Positions 22,705 through 37,800 of a stretch of 64,000 nucleotides of DNA are shown piece by piece. Location of the stretch: the NCBI GenBank assembly GCA_037893245.1, contig JBAIAA010000409.1, positions 1,975,001 to 2,039,000 on the forward strand, given 5' to 3'. How positions within the stretch are numbered: position 1 is the stretch's first letter; the number at the start of each line of letters is the position of its first letter. The translations under genes and the position numbers were made by a program. The notes beneath the pieces are model-generated. The model did not search any database. It was given only the letters and a program-made list of their open reading frames with translations, and was not told where the DNA came from. Source of the stretch: Crossaster papposus. Its lineage: Eukaryota; Echinodermata; Asteroidea; Velatida; Solasteridae.

Positions 22705-23115
22705 AATGACGAATATTTTCAACCCAGTGTTTAAAAAGGGTGACCAAAATGTTGAAATTGAATGATAAATGACTAAATTGGTTTGAAAACGTGTGAAAAA
22801 ACATTCGATGCCGAAATTGAATGTGAGAGTTGGTGAATTTGAATGAAAAATGTTTTAAATAGCCAGGAAAACCTATATTATTTTACACGATTATAACCAA
22901 AATATGCATATAAATAACAAAGGTTAACAGAAAATAAGAACAATATACAGGACAGAGCAAAATATAATAGATTAGAAAAAAAACCTTAAGAACATAAGAT
23001 AAGAAAAACAAAAATGCCCATCCCTGCCGGATTACAAGTGAGCAAACTAGAAATTACCATCGAGTGGCTTTCCCATAGTGTGAATAAGAAACAATTACAT
23101 TTTAAAACCCGAAAA

Positions 23116-23495
23116 TATGACCCACCACCCCAAAACCAGGCTGAAGTCGAAATTTTTCATACGAGATATTCATACCATTGGATTGATAAGCTATAGGCCT
23201 AGTGGACTCAAACAGGTGGTATACTTTTAAAGTTATATCTTTTTGAAGTTAGGAAGTGTCAAGGGATGCTTTTGAGAAAACGAACACTAAAGTCGTTAAT
23301 TATTATCATACATTATTGAGCAAAAATCAGGAGAAGGCCGATAATATCTAACGAGTTTTAACTAACGATTTATGAAAAAGAAATATATATATAAGCCTAT
23401 ATTTAAAAAAAAAAAAAAAAAAAAAAATGTACAATGCCGTATCTCGAAATGGCATTTGCCGACTTCCGCCTGGTTTTGGCGTGGTGGGTCACATA
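23116..23495. mobile_element. MITE with TATGACCCACCAC ends
   Basis: About 36 bp of terminal inverted repeat: the left ATATGACCCACCACCCCAAA is matched inversely by GGCGTGGTGGGTCACATAT. It contains an A23 run. TA flanks. Confidence 0.75.
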
Positions 23496-23499
23496 TTAT

Positions 23500-24857
23500 A
23501 AAAACTTAACAATATTTGTAAATAACACTTGTACACTAAAATAACACTAAAACTTGTAAAAAACGACATTTTAGAGGAACATTTGATTGTTCATCTAAAT
23601 CAAATCTGCTCTTTCAGTTTCAATTAAACATCCGATGAAATTCCGGGGTATTGTTATTCCCGTTTGTGTAACTATTTTGAAGAGTTTGCCTATACCCGGC
23701 ACAATCCGGCCTTTTGTTCCCCCACATATCTGAAAGGAATTTCTTAAATTCCGGGAACACAATGAATGACCAACACAAAAGGGGCCTCTCTGTCCATGGT
23801 GCTGTAACTCCACGCTCTGCTTGGTTTTATTGCTTCATATGTGGGTTTTTTGTTCTGTTTGGTTATAATAGTTTCGTTGCAGTCTTCGATCCCTCTGCTG
23901 TGCAGTGAGTGATAATAATTTCGAACAATTTATTAACTTAAAGCGGAGTTTCCTGTTGAAACTTGGCACCACAGTTGGGACGAGCTTAACAGATTTATCG
24001 GGTTTTCTCATTTTATTATGACTACCTTTTCCTTGGTAAGAGCATATTCCTCCATGGTAAGAGCGTGGTAAGAGCTTCATCCATTATATGCCGTGACAAA
24101 CGATCTGATAAATTGCCGACCTTCCTAGGAAAACCGCAAATATCGTGTTAACAGGTGACCGCAAAATAACAAAGCACGCCATTGTTGTGTTTAGCAAACA
24201 AGCGCTGAGCGTGTCACGTGTAAATTCCTGCCCGGCCCCCTACTTAAAAAAGAACCCACCATTTAATTCACTAAGGGTTTGCCGGTAAACACAGGAGGAA
24301 AAAGATAAGATATTGTTTTTGTCTAATACAAATCTTGGGCACCCCCTTGGACTTTTATGTTTTCATCATGAGTCATCGGCCACAATATGCCAATATTATG
24401 AACATCATGACTCATCTTTTCAAGTTAATGCTCGAGTCGAAATTCTTGGCCACGTTGTCATCATGGAAACCGTACGGGCATCATCGGCAAATTTCCCCCG
24501 TGCACGAAATGCTGCGCTCCGATCCGCGGCTACGCGTTGTTGCATGTGTACAGAGAACAGACAATTAACATTTACAATATCGAGTAGAATCACGTTGTAA
24601 ATGCGGTATAAACTGTGAGCGTGAATTTGTATCTGGCTATTTTTCACCACGGGAATGTTTAGATTGTTGGGTAGAATGTGACCATTCCTCTATGATCCGA
24701 CCATCTTCCAATTAGTTATTGAAAATTCACACGCAAAAAAAACACCGTGTGGCCTCTTCCTTTTTTCGATTCACTGTATCAATCATGCATAGAGCTGTAT
24801 GCTATTTATTGAGTAATCAAAGCCATTGTTTTCATGTTATTGACTTCGTATTTACAG
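23500..24857. other. Upstream region of the RASSF gene
   Basis: No repeat with clear ends. A moderately CpG-rich block lies at 24460-24550. AG preceded by pyrimidines at 24852-24857 could be the acceptor of the exon holding the RASSF start codon, which would place the promoter further upstream. Confidence 0.4.
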
Positions 24858-24928
24858 AGGAAACCCTGGATTGATTGAGAAATCATCTGACAGTATCCTG
24901 TATTCTTATTTTGGACACGAGGTCGACC

Positions 24929-25808
24929 ATGAGGGCTACAGACAATGACATTGACAACGGAACCGCTCTTGATGAAACAACGACGTCATCCGTGAACCCT
25001 AGTCACGATCAACCAGCAACCACCATTAACCCTGCACACGATGCACATGATAATGATGATGCAGGAAATACCAACAACAGCAATACTACCCACGAAACGA
25101 GCGCCAATTCCAGCGGGCTTCTAGCGTCCCTCTGGACAAAAATGTCGGAATTTGTGGAGCTGAGGACGTTGGAGTCGCACCCTAGTGTCTCGTCGACTGA
25201 CTCTGGGAGTTTCTCCGGGTCGGACCTTTTCGATTCTGGGGAGTCGATCAACGGCCTGTTGGCCGACAAGCAGGCCGTGCAATCGGCTGAACGGCCAGTG
25301 CAACATCGAAACGGCCACCAGCAAAAAGAACATGGCCATCACAGGAACAGCATATGGAATTATTTCTTCGGTGGTAGCAGCAATGGCGGCGGTGGGACTG
25401 GGAGTAGCTCGGATTCCAAACAGTCCAGCAGCAGTGGAACAAAATCTAAACCTCCCTCAAGGAAAAACTCTTCAGTTGAGTCACCCAGGCTTCGTCCAAG
25501 GAGTGCGTCGTACTCCTCCCCGCCTCCGATCTCGGCTATTCTCACCAAAGACTTTAATAAAGAAAGCATTCCCACCGCTGCAGAGACTGAATTTGCTGCC
25601 AATGGTACGAACACCTGGTTGGAGTGGAATCCCTTGGACGAGGACGATTCCGACAGCTCGGATTCGTCGTCGTTAGTGGCAGAGGAGGAGCCGTTGCACC
25701 AGGGAACAGGGGAGGGGCATAACTTTGTTCCAGTGTTTTCAAACTTCACTTGGTGCGATCAGTGTGGCGGGGTCATATGGGGCTTTCGACAGTGCCTTCG
25801 GTGTTCAT
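24929..25808 (+). CDS. RASSF coding exon 1 (N-terminus and first half of C1)
   Basis: ATG in context GACCATGA. An upstream open frame exists but has no ATG. 293 codons plus one base. Polar, Ser/Asp/Asn-rich with an SGSDLFDSG stretch and acidic DEDDSDSSDSS, then GHNFVPVFSNFTWCDQCGG, the first C1 ligands (H264, C276, C279, C292). Donor TCAT|GTAAGT, phase 1. The plus-frame continues only to 25906 beyond the donor. Confidence 0.93.
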
Positions 25809-28800
25809 GTAAGTATGGGGAAAAGAAAGGGGACCCTCCATGGTGTACCCCCGTGTGCTCCCATCTCCATCTCTACTTATGCAACGCAGGCCCGCGCGAC
25901 TGCTGAATGGGTAGTTGACTCCGTGAAGCTGCTATGCATGTATTCGAATGGTCGAATTTGCATGAAAAGGTTGCGGCCGATGTTCGCAAGTTTGCAATAA
26001 CAAAAGTACTACATGTAGTAGTACTAGTACTTAGGAAAGCTGGTCATAATTGTGTCGTTTAAGGCAGGCGTCTTTGGCAAAGACTATGTATACATGATCG
26101 TGGTAATTGATCACAAATTGATTACATGTGTAGGGTCTATGTTAGTATGTACATGTACATGTACCGGTAAGACTTGCTGTGTTAATTTACAGCATGCGTT
26201 GCCCATACTAACATTAGGTCGGATTCTGTCTCTAGTCGAATACATATCGTACAAGCACTCAAAAAAGATGGTAATGGGACTGGGAAGAGAATTTGACTAG
26301 ACATACACTGCTATTGTTCTGTTAATTAAAAGTGTACATTAAGTGAGATTTTAACTTAATACAATGTACTAATGGTCAAAATCCCTTAACAATAACTTTC
26401 ACCACCCGACCACCCTTCTATCAGTACATTTAATACTACATGTACATGAACTACATGTACCCCCGGTAGTACTACCGGTAGCTCGGCTGTGGGGTTCTGG
26501 CTACAATTTCTGCACACATTTCTTATCAGACACATGCACATGTATGTACTATATGTATACATGTAGGGCAACCTTGTAACATAATCCTTATCCTAAATTC
26601 TAATGGTTCCTTGCCAGAAGGTCATCCTTGCAAAATTTTACATTTCCTGCAATGTTTCACTTTCATTTAATAAGTCATTGTACTGCACAGTTCATCCACA
26701 CACAAAATGTGTGCAGACTACATCTAAATATGTAGAGCTATACATAATGTATTTTCTTGTACGCAATAAATGTACAATAAATTGTACATAAACATGTACT
26801 GGTACATTGGAAGTTTTTTTCCTGTCTTACAGTACACACTTGCAATGTAATATCAACGAAGTTGAATTGCAAAGTGCAGATTCTAATCTATTGTAGTTGG
26901 TACATAGTTGAGTTGGTCAACATATTAAGTGTACAGTATGATTTTCGTGCATTGACATGCAGTGATCTGTCATACATTTTTGTAAAATTTATGTTTGTAC
27001 CTAGGCTCTACATGTACTGGCACAATTTTGATTGCAGGACTGCACGTGCAGTGCAGGCAGCATTCTATTGTAAAAATCAATGATCTATTCAAAAGTGCCA
27101 TGACTACAGTGCATTGTATTGTATGCCTATATATTTTTTGTGTAGACCATCTGTACATACAGTAGGTCTCCACGTCATCTTTGATTACGTGGAGCAGATT
27201 TCTTTTTATTTATTTGTCTCAAGTGGATTGGTTCCAGTTGCAATTCATGTAGAGTGCATGTGATGTGGTTGGAAATATTTTTGCACATTGTATACATCAT
27301 GACTACAACATTTTAATATTTGGTTTTAATTCCACTAACTTTAATTCCACTAATTTTAATTCCACTATACATATATTCGGGATCAACCCCCAAAAATGTA
27401 GTCTTTAATTTGTGAGTGACACAAGCTGAGGAAACTTTTTTAACATCTTCCAATTTGCTCCATGGTCTTCGATTGTTCTAGCCTCCACCTACATAGTTGT
27501 GGGGACAGTTTTGGGGTTTTTTGGGGAAAAAAGACCGAGTAGTGGGGACATATTGAGTCCCCCCCATAGCGCGATGGGTCTTCAGTAAAGGGGTTAATAC
27601 AAGTAGGTAAAATTGGGTTAGGGTATAATGAAGGGAAATGTAGAAGAAGACAAATTAGGGTGATGTTGAAAATTGTAGAATTTTAGAGTGTTTTGAGTTT
27701 AGAGCTCTAGATATCCCTTAGCACACAAACCCTATAGATTGTCCCCATAACGCAATGTATGAAAAGAATTGATGTACTATTAGTTTCATTATTAGCCTGC
27801 TCATTCGACTGTATATTTGTGAGTTCCCATTTATTTTTCCCCACATCAAAGCTTTAGGGTGTTTTTGTAAAGACCCAGTGGTCACTGAATCCTCCCCGCT
27901 ATAACCAGTCATTGAAAAAGGGCATGTCTTCCGGCACTTCACTTATTACTTTATGCTGGTATAATTGTGTGCTGGATGTGAACTTCCGGTGAAATCAAAT
28001 AATCGGTATTCGGTTTGAAAAAAATTAGGATAACCGGATTTTGAAATCTCTGATTTCTCTCACAACTATTGGGGAAGCATCATATATTAGATTTGAATTA
28101 TATTAAACAGAAATTGAATAACAAGATTTAGGTTTCGCATTGACATTTTAGGTTGGTGGGGTAAATTGTTTGTTTTTTTGGCTGACATAATGAAATGCAG
28201 TAGATCAGAGTTTAGTCTTGAAGCCTTTTATCACGTCAGATCCCATGCAGAGAAATTGAGTGGCATGTTTGTGTCCGACCTAAACTTTCATTTTCAACAT
28301 ACACTGTAACATACATGTACTACACGTACTGTATGTACGGTACATACCAGTAACAAGCTGTGTGCAATATGGATCAATGTCATTCACCACAGTAAGTATA
28401 AGGTATTATGTACAATGTATGTGATACCTGATGTGTCAAAACTTTCACTGAAAATGTACAATCAGGCCTCAACCTTAACAGCGGCCACCAGCGGCCATTG
28501 CCGCGATGCCCCAGCGAATTGCCTTTAAAGCCCCCTTTTTAAAAAAAGTACCTTACGGCCACTTGGCCGTCGTGGCCCTTTCCATTTATTCCATTATATT
28601 ATGTTATTAAAAATAATGTTAACGTTGTGACCCATTATAAAGGTAAAATTGTTTCTATGTACATACATGTACGTACATGTTCGTAGCGTACGCTCCCGCA
28701 CACTAGTTTTCATAATGCTGCTTGCCATGCATCGCGTGCCAAGTACTCAACAACTTGCAATGGAGAACGTGGCATGGCGACCATATCAAACGTAGTTGAG

Positions 28801-31800
28801 TTGTTTACTACTAAAAACATTGTAACAATGTTGTAAACATTCTATGTAAAGGTTTGTTTATGGTGTAAATAGATGACATCCTACATGTACCAGTAGATGC
28901 CCTGTCAGTGGATAAGGGTAAGGTGTGTAATCAAGGACATCTTCAATTGAGAATCGTGTACGAAACCAGTGAGAGCCATCGAAAAAAGTACAAAAAAAAG
29001 AAATCGTCAAGAGGAACAAAACAAATCCTTGATTTATACAATCAGCAAACATGCAAGTGTGTGAGTTTGTTTGTTTTTGATTAAAAAAGAGAAACATAAA
29101 CAGGTGCAATGTACCGGTATATAACAATAGAGGACGATAGAGTCCCCTATTTCCAAAAGGTCCCCGATTCCGAGGTGTGTACAAAACTTTTGGGAGGCCT
29201 TCCAAAAAAGTTAGTACAAACAAAAGAGGGACAATAGGAGGTCCTTGATTGGAGGCGTATAAACACGTGTGTATGTGTGTAATTGTGGTGCGAAATACGG
29301 TACCCTCTGGGGACTTGAACACAATGGGGACAATGGGAGTGAAAAGGTCTCCAAAAGGGAATTTCTATAGATGAATAGGTCTCCATTAGGAATTTCATGA
29401 ATTAGATTTTTGGATTGTACTCAAATTACTCAAAAACTAGGGTTAGAATGTGGGTTAGGGTTAGTGTTTGGGTTAGGGTATAATATAGGGTATATTGGGT
29501 TGAAATTTGAACTCAGGAAAATAATTGTGGTTAAAAATGGGAGCATTTTGAAAAACGTGCTCGACTTTCTAACCATTTTGTACACGAGAACAAAGCCATG
29601 TCTTCACAGTGATACAAAAATGCGAATGTATGTTTATATGGTGTAAATGGAGGACATCCCAGACACAATGTTGGTGAAAAAGGGAAAGGTGTGTAATCGA
29701 GGACATCCTCGATTGAGAATCATGTACGAAACCAGTGAGAGTCGTTAGAAAAAGTACAAACAAAGAAAATCGTAGAGAGGAACAAAACAAATCCTCGATT
29801 TACACCATTAACCAGTTCGCGCCGGATGACGTATATAAACGCAAACATTCCCCCAAATTCAAAACGGATGACGCATAAACACGCCAAGTTCAAGTTCGGA
29901 AATGTATGTCAGCAGCGCGCAAGGCCGGAAATGCGTGGGTGTGCTTCCCGGCACTATCAGCCTGAACACGCTTCGGATCGAGTTTCGTTAAAATTAATCC
30001 CGTCCGTCGGCTCGGCGATGTTAAAATAATCCCGGCGCGAACTGGTTAACAAACGTGCAAGTGTGTGAGTTTGTTTTTGATTGAAATAGGGGACGTACCG
30101 GTACATGTACCGTACAATGTACAGGTACAATTTGTATTTAGAGGACATTAAAGGGTTCCCTATTTCGAAAAGGTCCCCAATTCCGATTTGTGTACAAAAC
30201 TTTTGGGAGGACATTAAGTCTTTGATTGTAGGCGTATAAACACTTGTATATGTGTGTGTGCTCACCTGCAGCCCTATAGGGAAGGTAAAACAATAGGACA
30301 AAATCCTTTAAAATCTATTTACCCCAGAGTGGAAACGCCATAGTGTTAAATATTACAATAGGACAAAGGAAAACAAAATGGGTAACAAAGGTCTTCCCCC
30401 ACAAGTCTCCATGTGTGAGGCTGCGTTTGTTTATGGTGTAAATGGAGGACACATGCCTGGCGACACGAAGGTGAATTGGGGTTAGGGTTAGAATCGATTG
30501 AGAATTGAGAATCGTGTACAAAACCAATGAGAGCCATCGGAAAAAGTTAGAGTACAAACAAAGGAAATTTTCGAGAGGAACAAAGGAAACTCCTCGATTT
30601 ACACCATAAACAAACGTGTTCTTGTATCGTATTACGATCGAGGATCGAAACACAAAAGAGAACAAAGGGAACAAAGGATCCTCGAAGGACGGTTTGCTTG
30701 TCTGAAATCGGTCCTCGATCGTTGGGGCAAGCGCTAGGTAATGGGGTTAGGGTATAGTAAAGGAACAAAGGAAAACACAATATCGATCCTCGGTCGTTAT
30801 GTGGTCCACGACAGTGTGTGCCTGTGTTCTTGTATCGTATTACGATCGAGGATCGAAACACAAAAGAGAACAGAGAGAACAAAGGATCCTCGAAGGACGG
30901 TTTGCTTGTCCGAATTCGGTCCTCGATCGTTGGGGCAAGCGCTAGGTAATGGGTTAGGGTATAGTAAAGGAACAAAGGAAAACACAATATCGATCCTCGG
31001 TCGTTATGTGGTTCACGACAGTGAGCGTACGAACTGGCACTTATGGGGTAGTGTTGGGGTTAGGGTACAAAAGGGCAACAATGGAACAATGGTACCCCAC
31101 AGTCCCCTCTTTAGAAATGGAAGTACCCCACACTCGTAACGCTATGTATTTCGAGAATTCTAAGGGGACAAAGGAAAACAAAAGAGGGAAAGACGGGTGG
31201 GACAATACAGGTACCCCACACTCTATAGTGTGTTGGGTGTGTATGCGTTTGTATTGACCGGCAATCGTGGTCGTCGGACAAAAGAATTGGGAGTCAAACA
31301 ATGGGTCCACGATTGACAAAACGTCCACGATCTTTTCCCGTGTACAAATCCTATGGCGATCATCAAAAAACGTTAGAGTATAAACAAAAGAGGGAAGACG
31401 GTCGGACAATACCCCGTCCACGATCGAAGGCCTTTACACACTTGCATGTGTGCGTGTGTTCTTGTATCGTATTACGATCGAGGATCGAAACACAAAAGAG
31501 AACAAAGGGAACAAAGGATCCTCGAAGGACGGTTTGCTTGTCTGAATTCGGTCCTCGATCGTTGGGGCAAGCGCTAAGTAATGGGGTTAGGGTATAGTAA
31601 AGGAACAAAGGAAAACACAATATCGATCCTCGGTCGTTATGTGGTTCATGAACACAATCGGCACTTTGGGCATGTTCAGACGGTTGCGTAAGTTAAGCTA
31701 ATCCAAAAATACTAAGTTATTCCGTTTTTAATCTAAAACATGCTTGCGTTCAAACGAGAAAGTTACGCCATTCCCCAGGCGGAAAAGTGGGTCAAGTTAC

Positions 31801-34800
31801 GCCATCGTATGCGAAACCTCTAATATGTACACGTACGCGTATACTATACGTACTACCAATACAGTATACTGTGCATTATTTACATGCATTGTACCATAGA
31901 GCAAGGAACTGCTCTATTATTGTACTACAGTACATGGATGCATTGTACTACATTATGTGCATTGTACTACATTATGTGCATTGTATACTACATTGTACAG
32001 TACCATGCATAAATGCACAAGTTTGTACTGTGTAGCATTGCACTTGTATGTACTTTATGTAGAAGCATATTGCACATGTACTGTGTAGCATTAATTTGCA
32101 CTTGTACTACCAGTAGCATACGCATTGTACCATGGAGCTATAAATATAGCTCCATGATTGTACTGTACTTTTTTTGTGTGTACATGTAGCATCGTGTGCA
32201 TTTTACATACAGGTTATGCATTTTTGGTACATGTACAGTATGTGCATGGTGCACAGTTTGTTTATTATAAAAGGAAGATACACCATTGGTAGTAATTGTT
32301 TTAATTGTCTGGAATACAGTACATGCTGTGGATTTGGGGGTTGTATTTTATAGTGAATATCGTTTAACTGACCTGTCTGAAGTTTCAAAATCATGGATGC
32401 TGAGAAAAAAGAAAAACAAAAACGACGTTCGTTTTCAACCGCGATCACCGATATGAATTTTTTTAAATTAAATTAAATTGTTCATAACAATTACAGGATA
32501 TATCTAGTGCAATCATTTTGCTGGATTCCAGAATCGTTAATCATTAAAATATTTCTTAACAATTTGGTAGTAATATTTTGTTCTCTATATCCTACATGTA
32601 CCATACCTTTTGAGCCATATAATGGTATTCAACCTGTTTCTTAAGGGATGAGTATTCACTTTCCAAATCCCCATAGAAATGCCCTTGGAAGTGCCCTTGG
32701 AAGTGAGCCATTATCATACTTGTAATCTGGCCAAGTCATCTTTTATATTGTGACATCATTTCCTGGCACAGTGCTAACTGTACAGTGATCCAGCACACAG
32801 GAATACTGTAGTTCAATGAAACTTGCCTAATACTAACTACATTTGACTTGTTGAATGGTTTCCTGAACATCAAATTGATGTTGTTACCATGTGTACACAA
32901 ACATGAAAATACAATAAAATAATAAGAAACGTGTTTAATGAAGACTCAATTTACTTTTTTCTTTTTCAGCAGAGCTACCCTGTATATGGTAATGTACTGG
33001 CAGTACATACTAGTACGGTACATTGTACACATACTGTACATGTATGCGTTTGTTTATGGTGTAAATGGAGGACACATGCCTGGCGACACGAAGGTGAATT
33101 GGGGTTAGGATTAGAATCGAGGACGACCTCGATTGAGATTCATGTACAAAACCAATGAGAGCCGTCAACAAAAGTTTGAGTACAAACAAAGGAAATTATC
33201 GAGAGGAACAAAAGAAACTCCTCGATTTACACCATAAACAAACGTGAGTGTACACGCACGTGTACAATGACTCTCAAATTTGTATCCTAGTGGAGACATC
33301 TCTTTGTTCTCGTGTACAAACTGCTTAAAAAGTCGGGCACCTTTTTTCAAAATGCTCCTATTTCAACCACAATTAATTTCCTGGGTTGAAATTTCGACCC
33401 AATATACCCTATATCATACCCTAACCCAAACACTAACCCTAACCCACATCCTAAACCTAGTTTTTGAGTAATTTGAGACACACTCCAAAAATCTAATTCG
33501 TGAAATTCCCTGTGGCGACCTATTCATCTACAAAAGTATAGAAATTTACCCTCCGGCGTCCTTTTGTCTCCATTATTCACATTGTGTGTAGGTCTCCAGA
33601 GGGTACCGAATTTCAGATCATGTATATTTGTCTGTTGTGCATTTTTATCGTTTGAAGCAACACAATTGTTCTCAAAATCTAAAGAATGGTGCTTACAACT
33701 ACATGTACCGTACAATGGTAAACTTGACCAAGTTTTAGCTGTCTGTGAATGCTGTACATTCCAGAACACTAATTTTCTAAGATTTCACTTACATACATTG
33801 TAATGGACATAACAAAATTGGTGTATTGTCTGAGATGCACTTTTGGACTTCTTTTGTTATTTTCTTTAAAATGACAATGTAATTATGAGCATGTACTGGT
33901 AGTTAGGAGCCCAGCATTATACAATGTTGTTGCTGTGAAGCGGGTTGCATACAAAGGTACATGAACCAAAGGTACCGGTACATGTTCATGTACCGGTACA
34001 ATGTACCGGGTACAATGATTGGAGAGGGGAAGGGGATGAGAAGACTAATTAATTGTGCAATCAATTTGAACATACATGTGTGTAATGGTAGTATCTTTAC
34101 TCCTTTGCTGGATTTGGTACTGTACTGCTACCCAGTATCCATGTACCGGTCAGTACTGGAACATGTTGATCCTCCAGGCTGGACTCGAACCCACATCCTC
34201 TAAAATGTACCGGTACCCACATACATTATTATTATTATTATTATTATTATTAGTACATGTACATGTTCAGTACCATGAGTTCAGTGCTCCAGAACCCTGA
34301 GCCATGGCACTTGGACAGGTCTATCAGACGTATTACATACCGGTAGTTGGTGGGCTGTGGCAAGTCTATTTCAACTTTGGCGGGGTGATACATTGCAGTT
34401 TCCTGTCGATTTCCAGCTTGTGCTGTCAGATAGAGGAGATCCAAGGATTTGACCGTGATGGGGTAATCGGGAGTTCCTAGGAGGTTCGAGTTTATCGCCG
34501 ATGATTAATAATTGGTACCGTGTATCTTGGAATCGGACAAGCGACAAGTTGAGCCATCGTTCTTTGTTTCTAGGTGTTGTACCGTACCATGTATCTTGGA
34601 ATCGGACAAGCAACAAGTTGAGCGATTGTTCTTTGTTTCTAGGTTTTAGCATGGAGGAATAACTTATTCCTGCAAAGTAACTTCCACTTTGTGAGTTCAC
34701 CGTTTACGGTACACGTACAGGTTACACTCTGCAGTAGTACTGTACTGTGTGTACATATACCGGTAGTCATCATATCTGAGTATTGTAGTGGACAATCTTT

Positions 34801-37800
34801 ATCAACAGTATTTGGGGTTTTATGTTTAGGAAACAAAACACCTGCAGCCATAACATTGACAGCTTTCACTACCTGTATCATGACTAGTATCATACCGTAC
34901 ATGTACTCAGTTGGAGACTGGAGAGTCACTTGAGACTGTATTAAGTTTGATGGCTTGTTTGATAGCTTGTTGAAGTAGATGCATCTACATGTAACTTTTG
35001 AACTTTGATGTGAATTTCAACGCCATTAAACTCCTTTGTATCGACCAAGTTGCACGTAACCAAGTACGGTACATGTACAGTAAAGGACAAGATTTGAAGC
35101 AATGGACACATCTTCGATGGGGTATCATCATGACTCCACATTGTCAAGATGGTATGGCCGGCTGCTAAATGGCATGCACACCATGAAACGCTGGATGTGG
35201 GAATATTATAGACACGGGCTGAAGCCTAGCCGCCCTAACGATTGGTGGAGGACCACAAAAGTACTCGGCAAGAAACCAGATAGTATACTGTGGGGTAAGG
35301 GTTTTGGTCCCGTGAACTTGTAAACAAAAGGTGGACCAGTACATGTACCGTAGGTACACATGTACTGTATCACTTCAAATTCGTATGGAAGATTTTATTG
35401 AAAGAATTTGAGATTTCATTTGTTCAAATACGGTGCATCCGTACATCTACCAGTACAATAATCCGTACAAACATGTTCACAGAAAATCTACATACTGTAG
35501 TACCAGTACGTGGACAAAATCTGCCTTTCTTGTATGGTACATGTACCGGTACATGGTGGTGTACGGTATGACCCCAAGCCAAAATGTACAGTCATATTGT
35601 AAATTTAATTTCTTCTAATCATCGATTGATATTTCCTGTTTTTATCTAAACCACTTTGTCATTTCTCGAAACATGCTAACCATCCAGTGCAAGCCAAAAT
35701 TAGAATACAACCGCGTACACCTGTACCGGTATGTACTTGTACAGTGTAAAATTGTTAACAGGAAATTTGGTAAACCACTCAAAGAAAAAACAATGGTATT
35801 GTTTATTTAGTTGTTGTGCACACTTAAAAAAAAACTTTTCCACCAAACAGACTTAAAGGTAGGATACACCATTGGTAATTGCTTGAATTATCATTAATTG
35901 CTAGATTTGGGGGGGGGGTTGTATTTCATAGTAAATATCATTTAACTGACTTGTCCGAAGTTTTACAATCATGGATTCCGAGAAAAGCACGAAAAACAGC
36001 ATTTGTTTTTAACCGGCGTCGAGCAGTTATTCTTATGTTATCTTTGTTTTTTGGCGATCGCCGGACGGCGATCGCGAATTTTTGTTTAAAAAATTATATT
36101 TTTCGGAATAATTACCGAATATCTAGCGCAATCATTTTCCTGGATGCCTAGAATCATTATTTACTTTTAATGAGTAAGATATTTCCTAATAATTCGGTAG
36201 TAAATATTTTCGATATCTGCAAATGGTGTACATACATGTACTACCTTTAATAATGATCACTTACTGATTTATTGCACAATATCCCTTGTTCTTGTTTACA
36301 CTCTAAAGCACTTCAACAGTGGCCCCCCAAATCCCTATTTTTTACATGGCACTCCAAAAATGGTGATCGGTATCTATAGCCAAATGTTCGTTATATCGGT
36401 ATTCGGTATAACAGCGTTCCACTGTTAATTTTATGGTACGGTTGCATTTGCATACATAAATTGTCTTTGTGGTTGTTTGTTTTTTCCTGTTCGTTTTTCA
36501 TGTCTCGTTTCTTTCCTCATATTCTCACATTGTTGTATAGGAACCAGCACAGTGAGTGATACGTCCACCAGGGCAAGGTTACCGGTATATTGGAATCCTG
36601 TGTGGAGAGGTACATACAATGTACCATCTGCATGTCACGGAATGAAAATTAATTCAAAAGATTAATGTAACACCCCCCCCCCCCCCCCCCCCCCCCCGGT
36701 TTACTGAATGCTGATACATATTGTACACATTGTACACTATTGTCCATGTTGGTACATAATCAGAGACCTGCGTACATGTACATGTACCGTACAGGTTTAT
36801 GTATACATACACTGTACAGTGTACTTGACAATGTACCGGTATGTACGGTATTGTTATTTGTATCGGTAACTCGTACGTACAGGTACATGTATGTACCGTA
36901 CACTGTACATGTACTGGGTCATTCTATAAATGGGGTCCAATATGAAATATTGCCTTTTTTGTTTATTTTAACTAAATACATACGTATTAAAGTGAATGAT
37001 ACTTTACTGTACATGTAACAAAGTTTAATAAAGTAAGTTGGATTGATAAAACCTACATATTTATTTCCTTTTTTTGGTAAAAAATAAGCCAAAAATTTTC
37101 ATATTTTTTGCACAGAAGTGGTACAAACAAATTCTCAAAAAAGCCTCAAAATACCTACATTCTTGCCTATTTAAAAGGTACACTAACATGAGATAACATT
37201 TTTATAGAAATAATGTATGAAGATGTAATACGGTGTTCCCCAATACTATGGTTTCACAGTTAACATTTGGTGTCCCTGTTAACCTGTGAGAAACCAATTC
37301 TGCTTTGTGTAAAGTACTGGGTACCTTTCATGGTCATATTGTTTACTTTTCCTTGGTAAAGATTATGTCCAATAAATAAAGATGTAAGAATACTACAAGA
37401 TTGCTAATGTGTATGTACTGGTACCCGTATGCTAATAAACCCAAAATAATAATATAATAATAATATATGTTGATTTAAAGAGCACTACACATGCGCCTCA
37501 GCACTCTGTACAATAATAAAAAAGTAAAAATTTCTTAAGAGACTACAACAAATCATTTAAATTACAATACGAGCTAAAAATAATTATTGAAATTAAATCA
37601 TTATTCAAAGTACAAGCTAAAAAGGAACGTTTTTAATCCAGTTTTAAAATCGTCCACATTACGCAAGAATCGCAAGTTGTCCGGTAACCGATTCCATAGT
37701 GATGGAGCTGCAGTAGAGAAAGCCCGGGAACCGTAATAGGCTGTCCTGCTCTTGACAGTTCTCAACAGGCGTTTGTGCCCTGAGCGAAGAACTCGCGGAG

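Larger units (their letters stand above)
28845..31660. repeat. Composite repeat cluster (families D, E and G, with a nested MITE)
   Basis: Blocks of family D (28853, 29632, 30427), family E (about 29290-29640) and three G units (30619-30826, 30827-31025, 31459-31650) follow one another, joined by related GGTGTAAAT and ACAAAGG-rich sequence. Telomere-like GGGTTAGGGTT phrases recur within it. No open frame resembles a protein. Confidence 0.75.

Noticed and set aside
25009..25749. Open frames on both strands across RASSF exon 1
   Set aside because: Shadows of the coding exon, which is fixed by the C1 motif and in-phase splicing.
29410..29500. Telomeric repeat array (GGGTTAGGGTT phrases; also 33420 and 61440)
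   Set aside because: Only a few units embedded in dispersed repeat E or a MITE; not a telomere or a clear interstitial array.
30741..31139. 132-codon frame in the repeat cluster
   Set aside because: Made of two tandem repeat G units; it contains the same peptide (TVCLSEFGPRSLGQAL-type) by DNA duplication.
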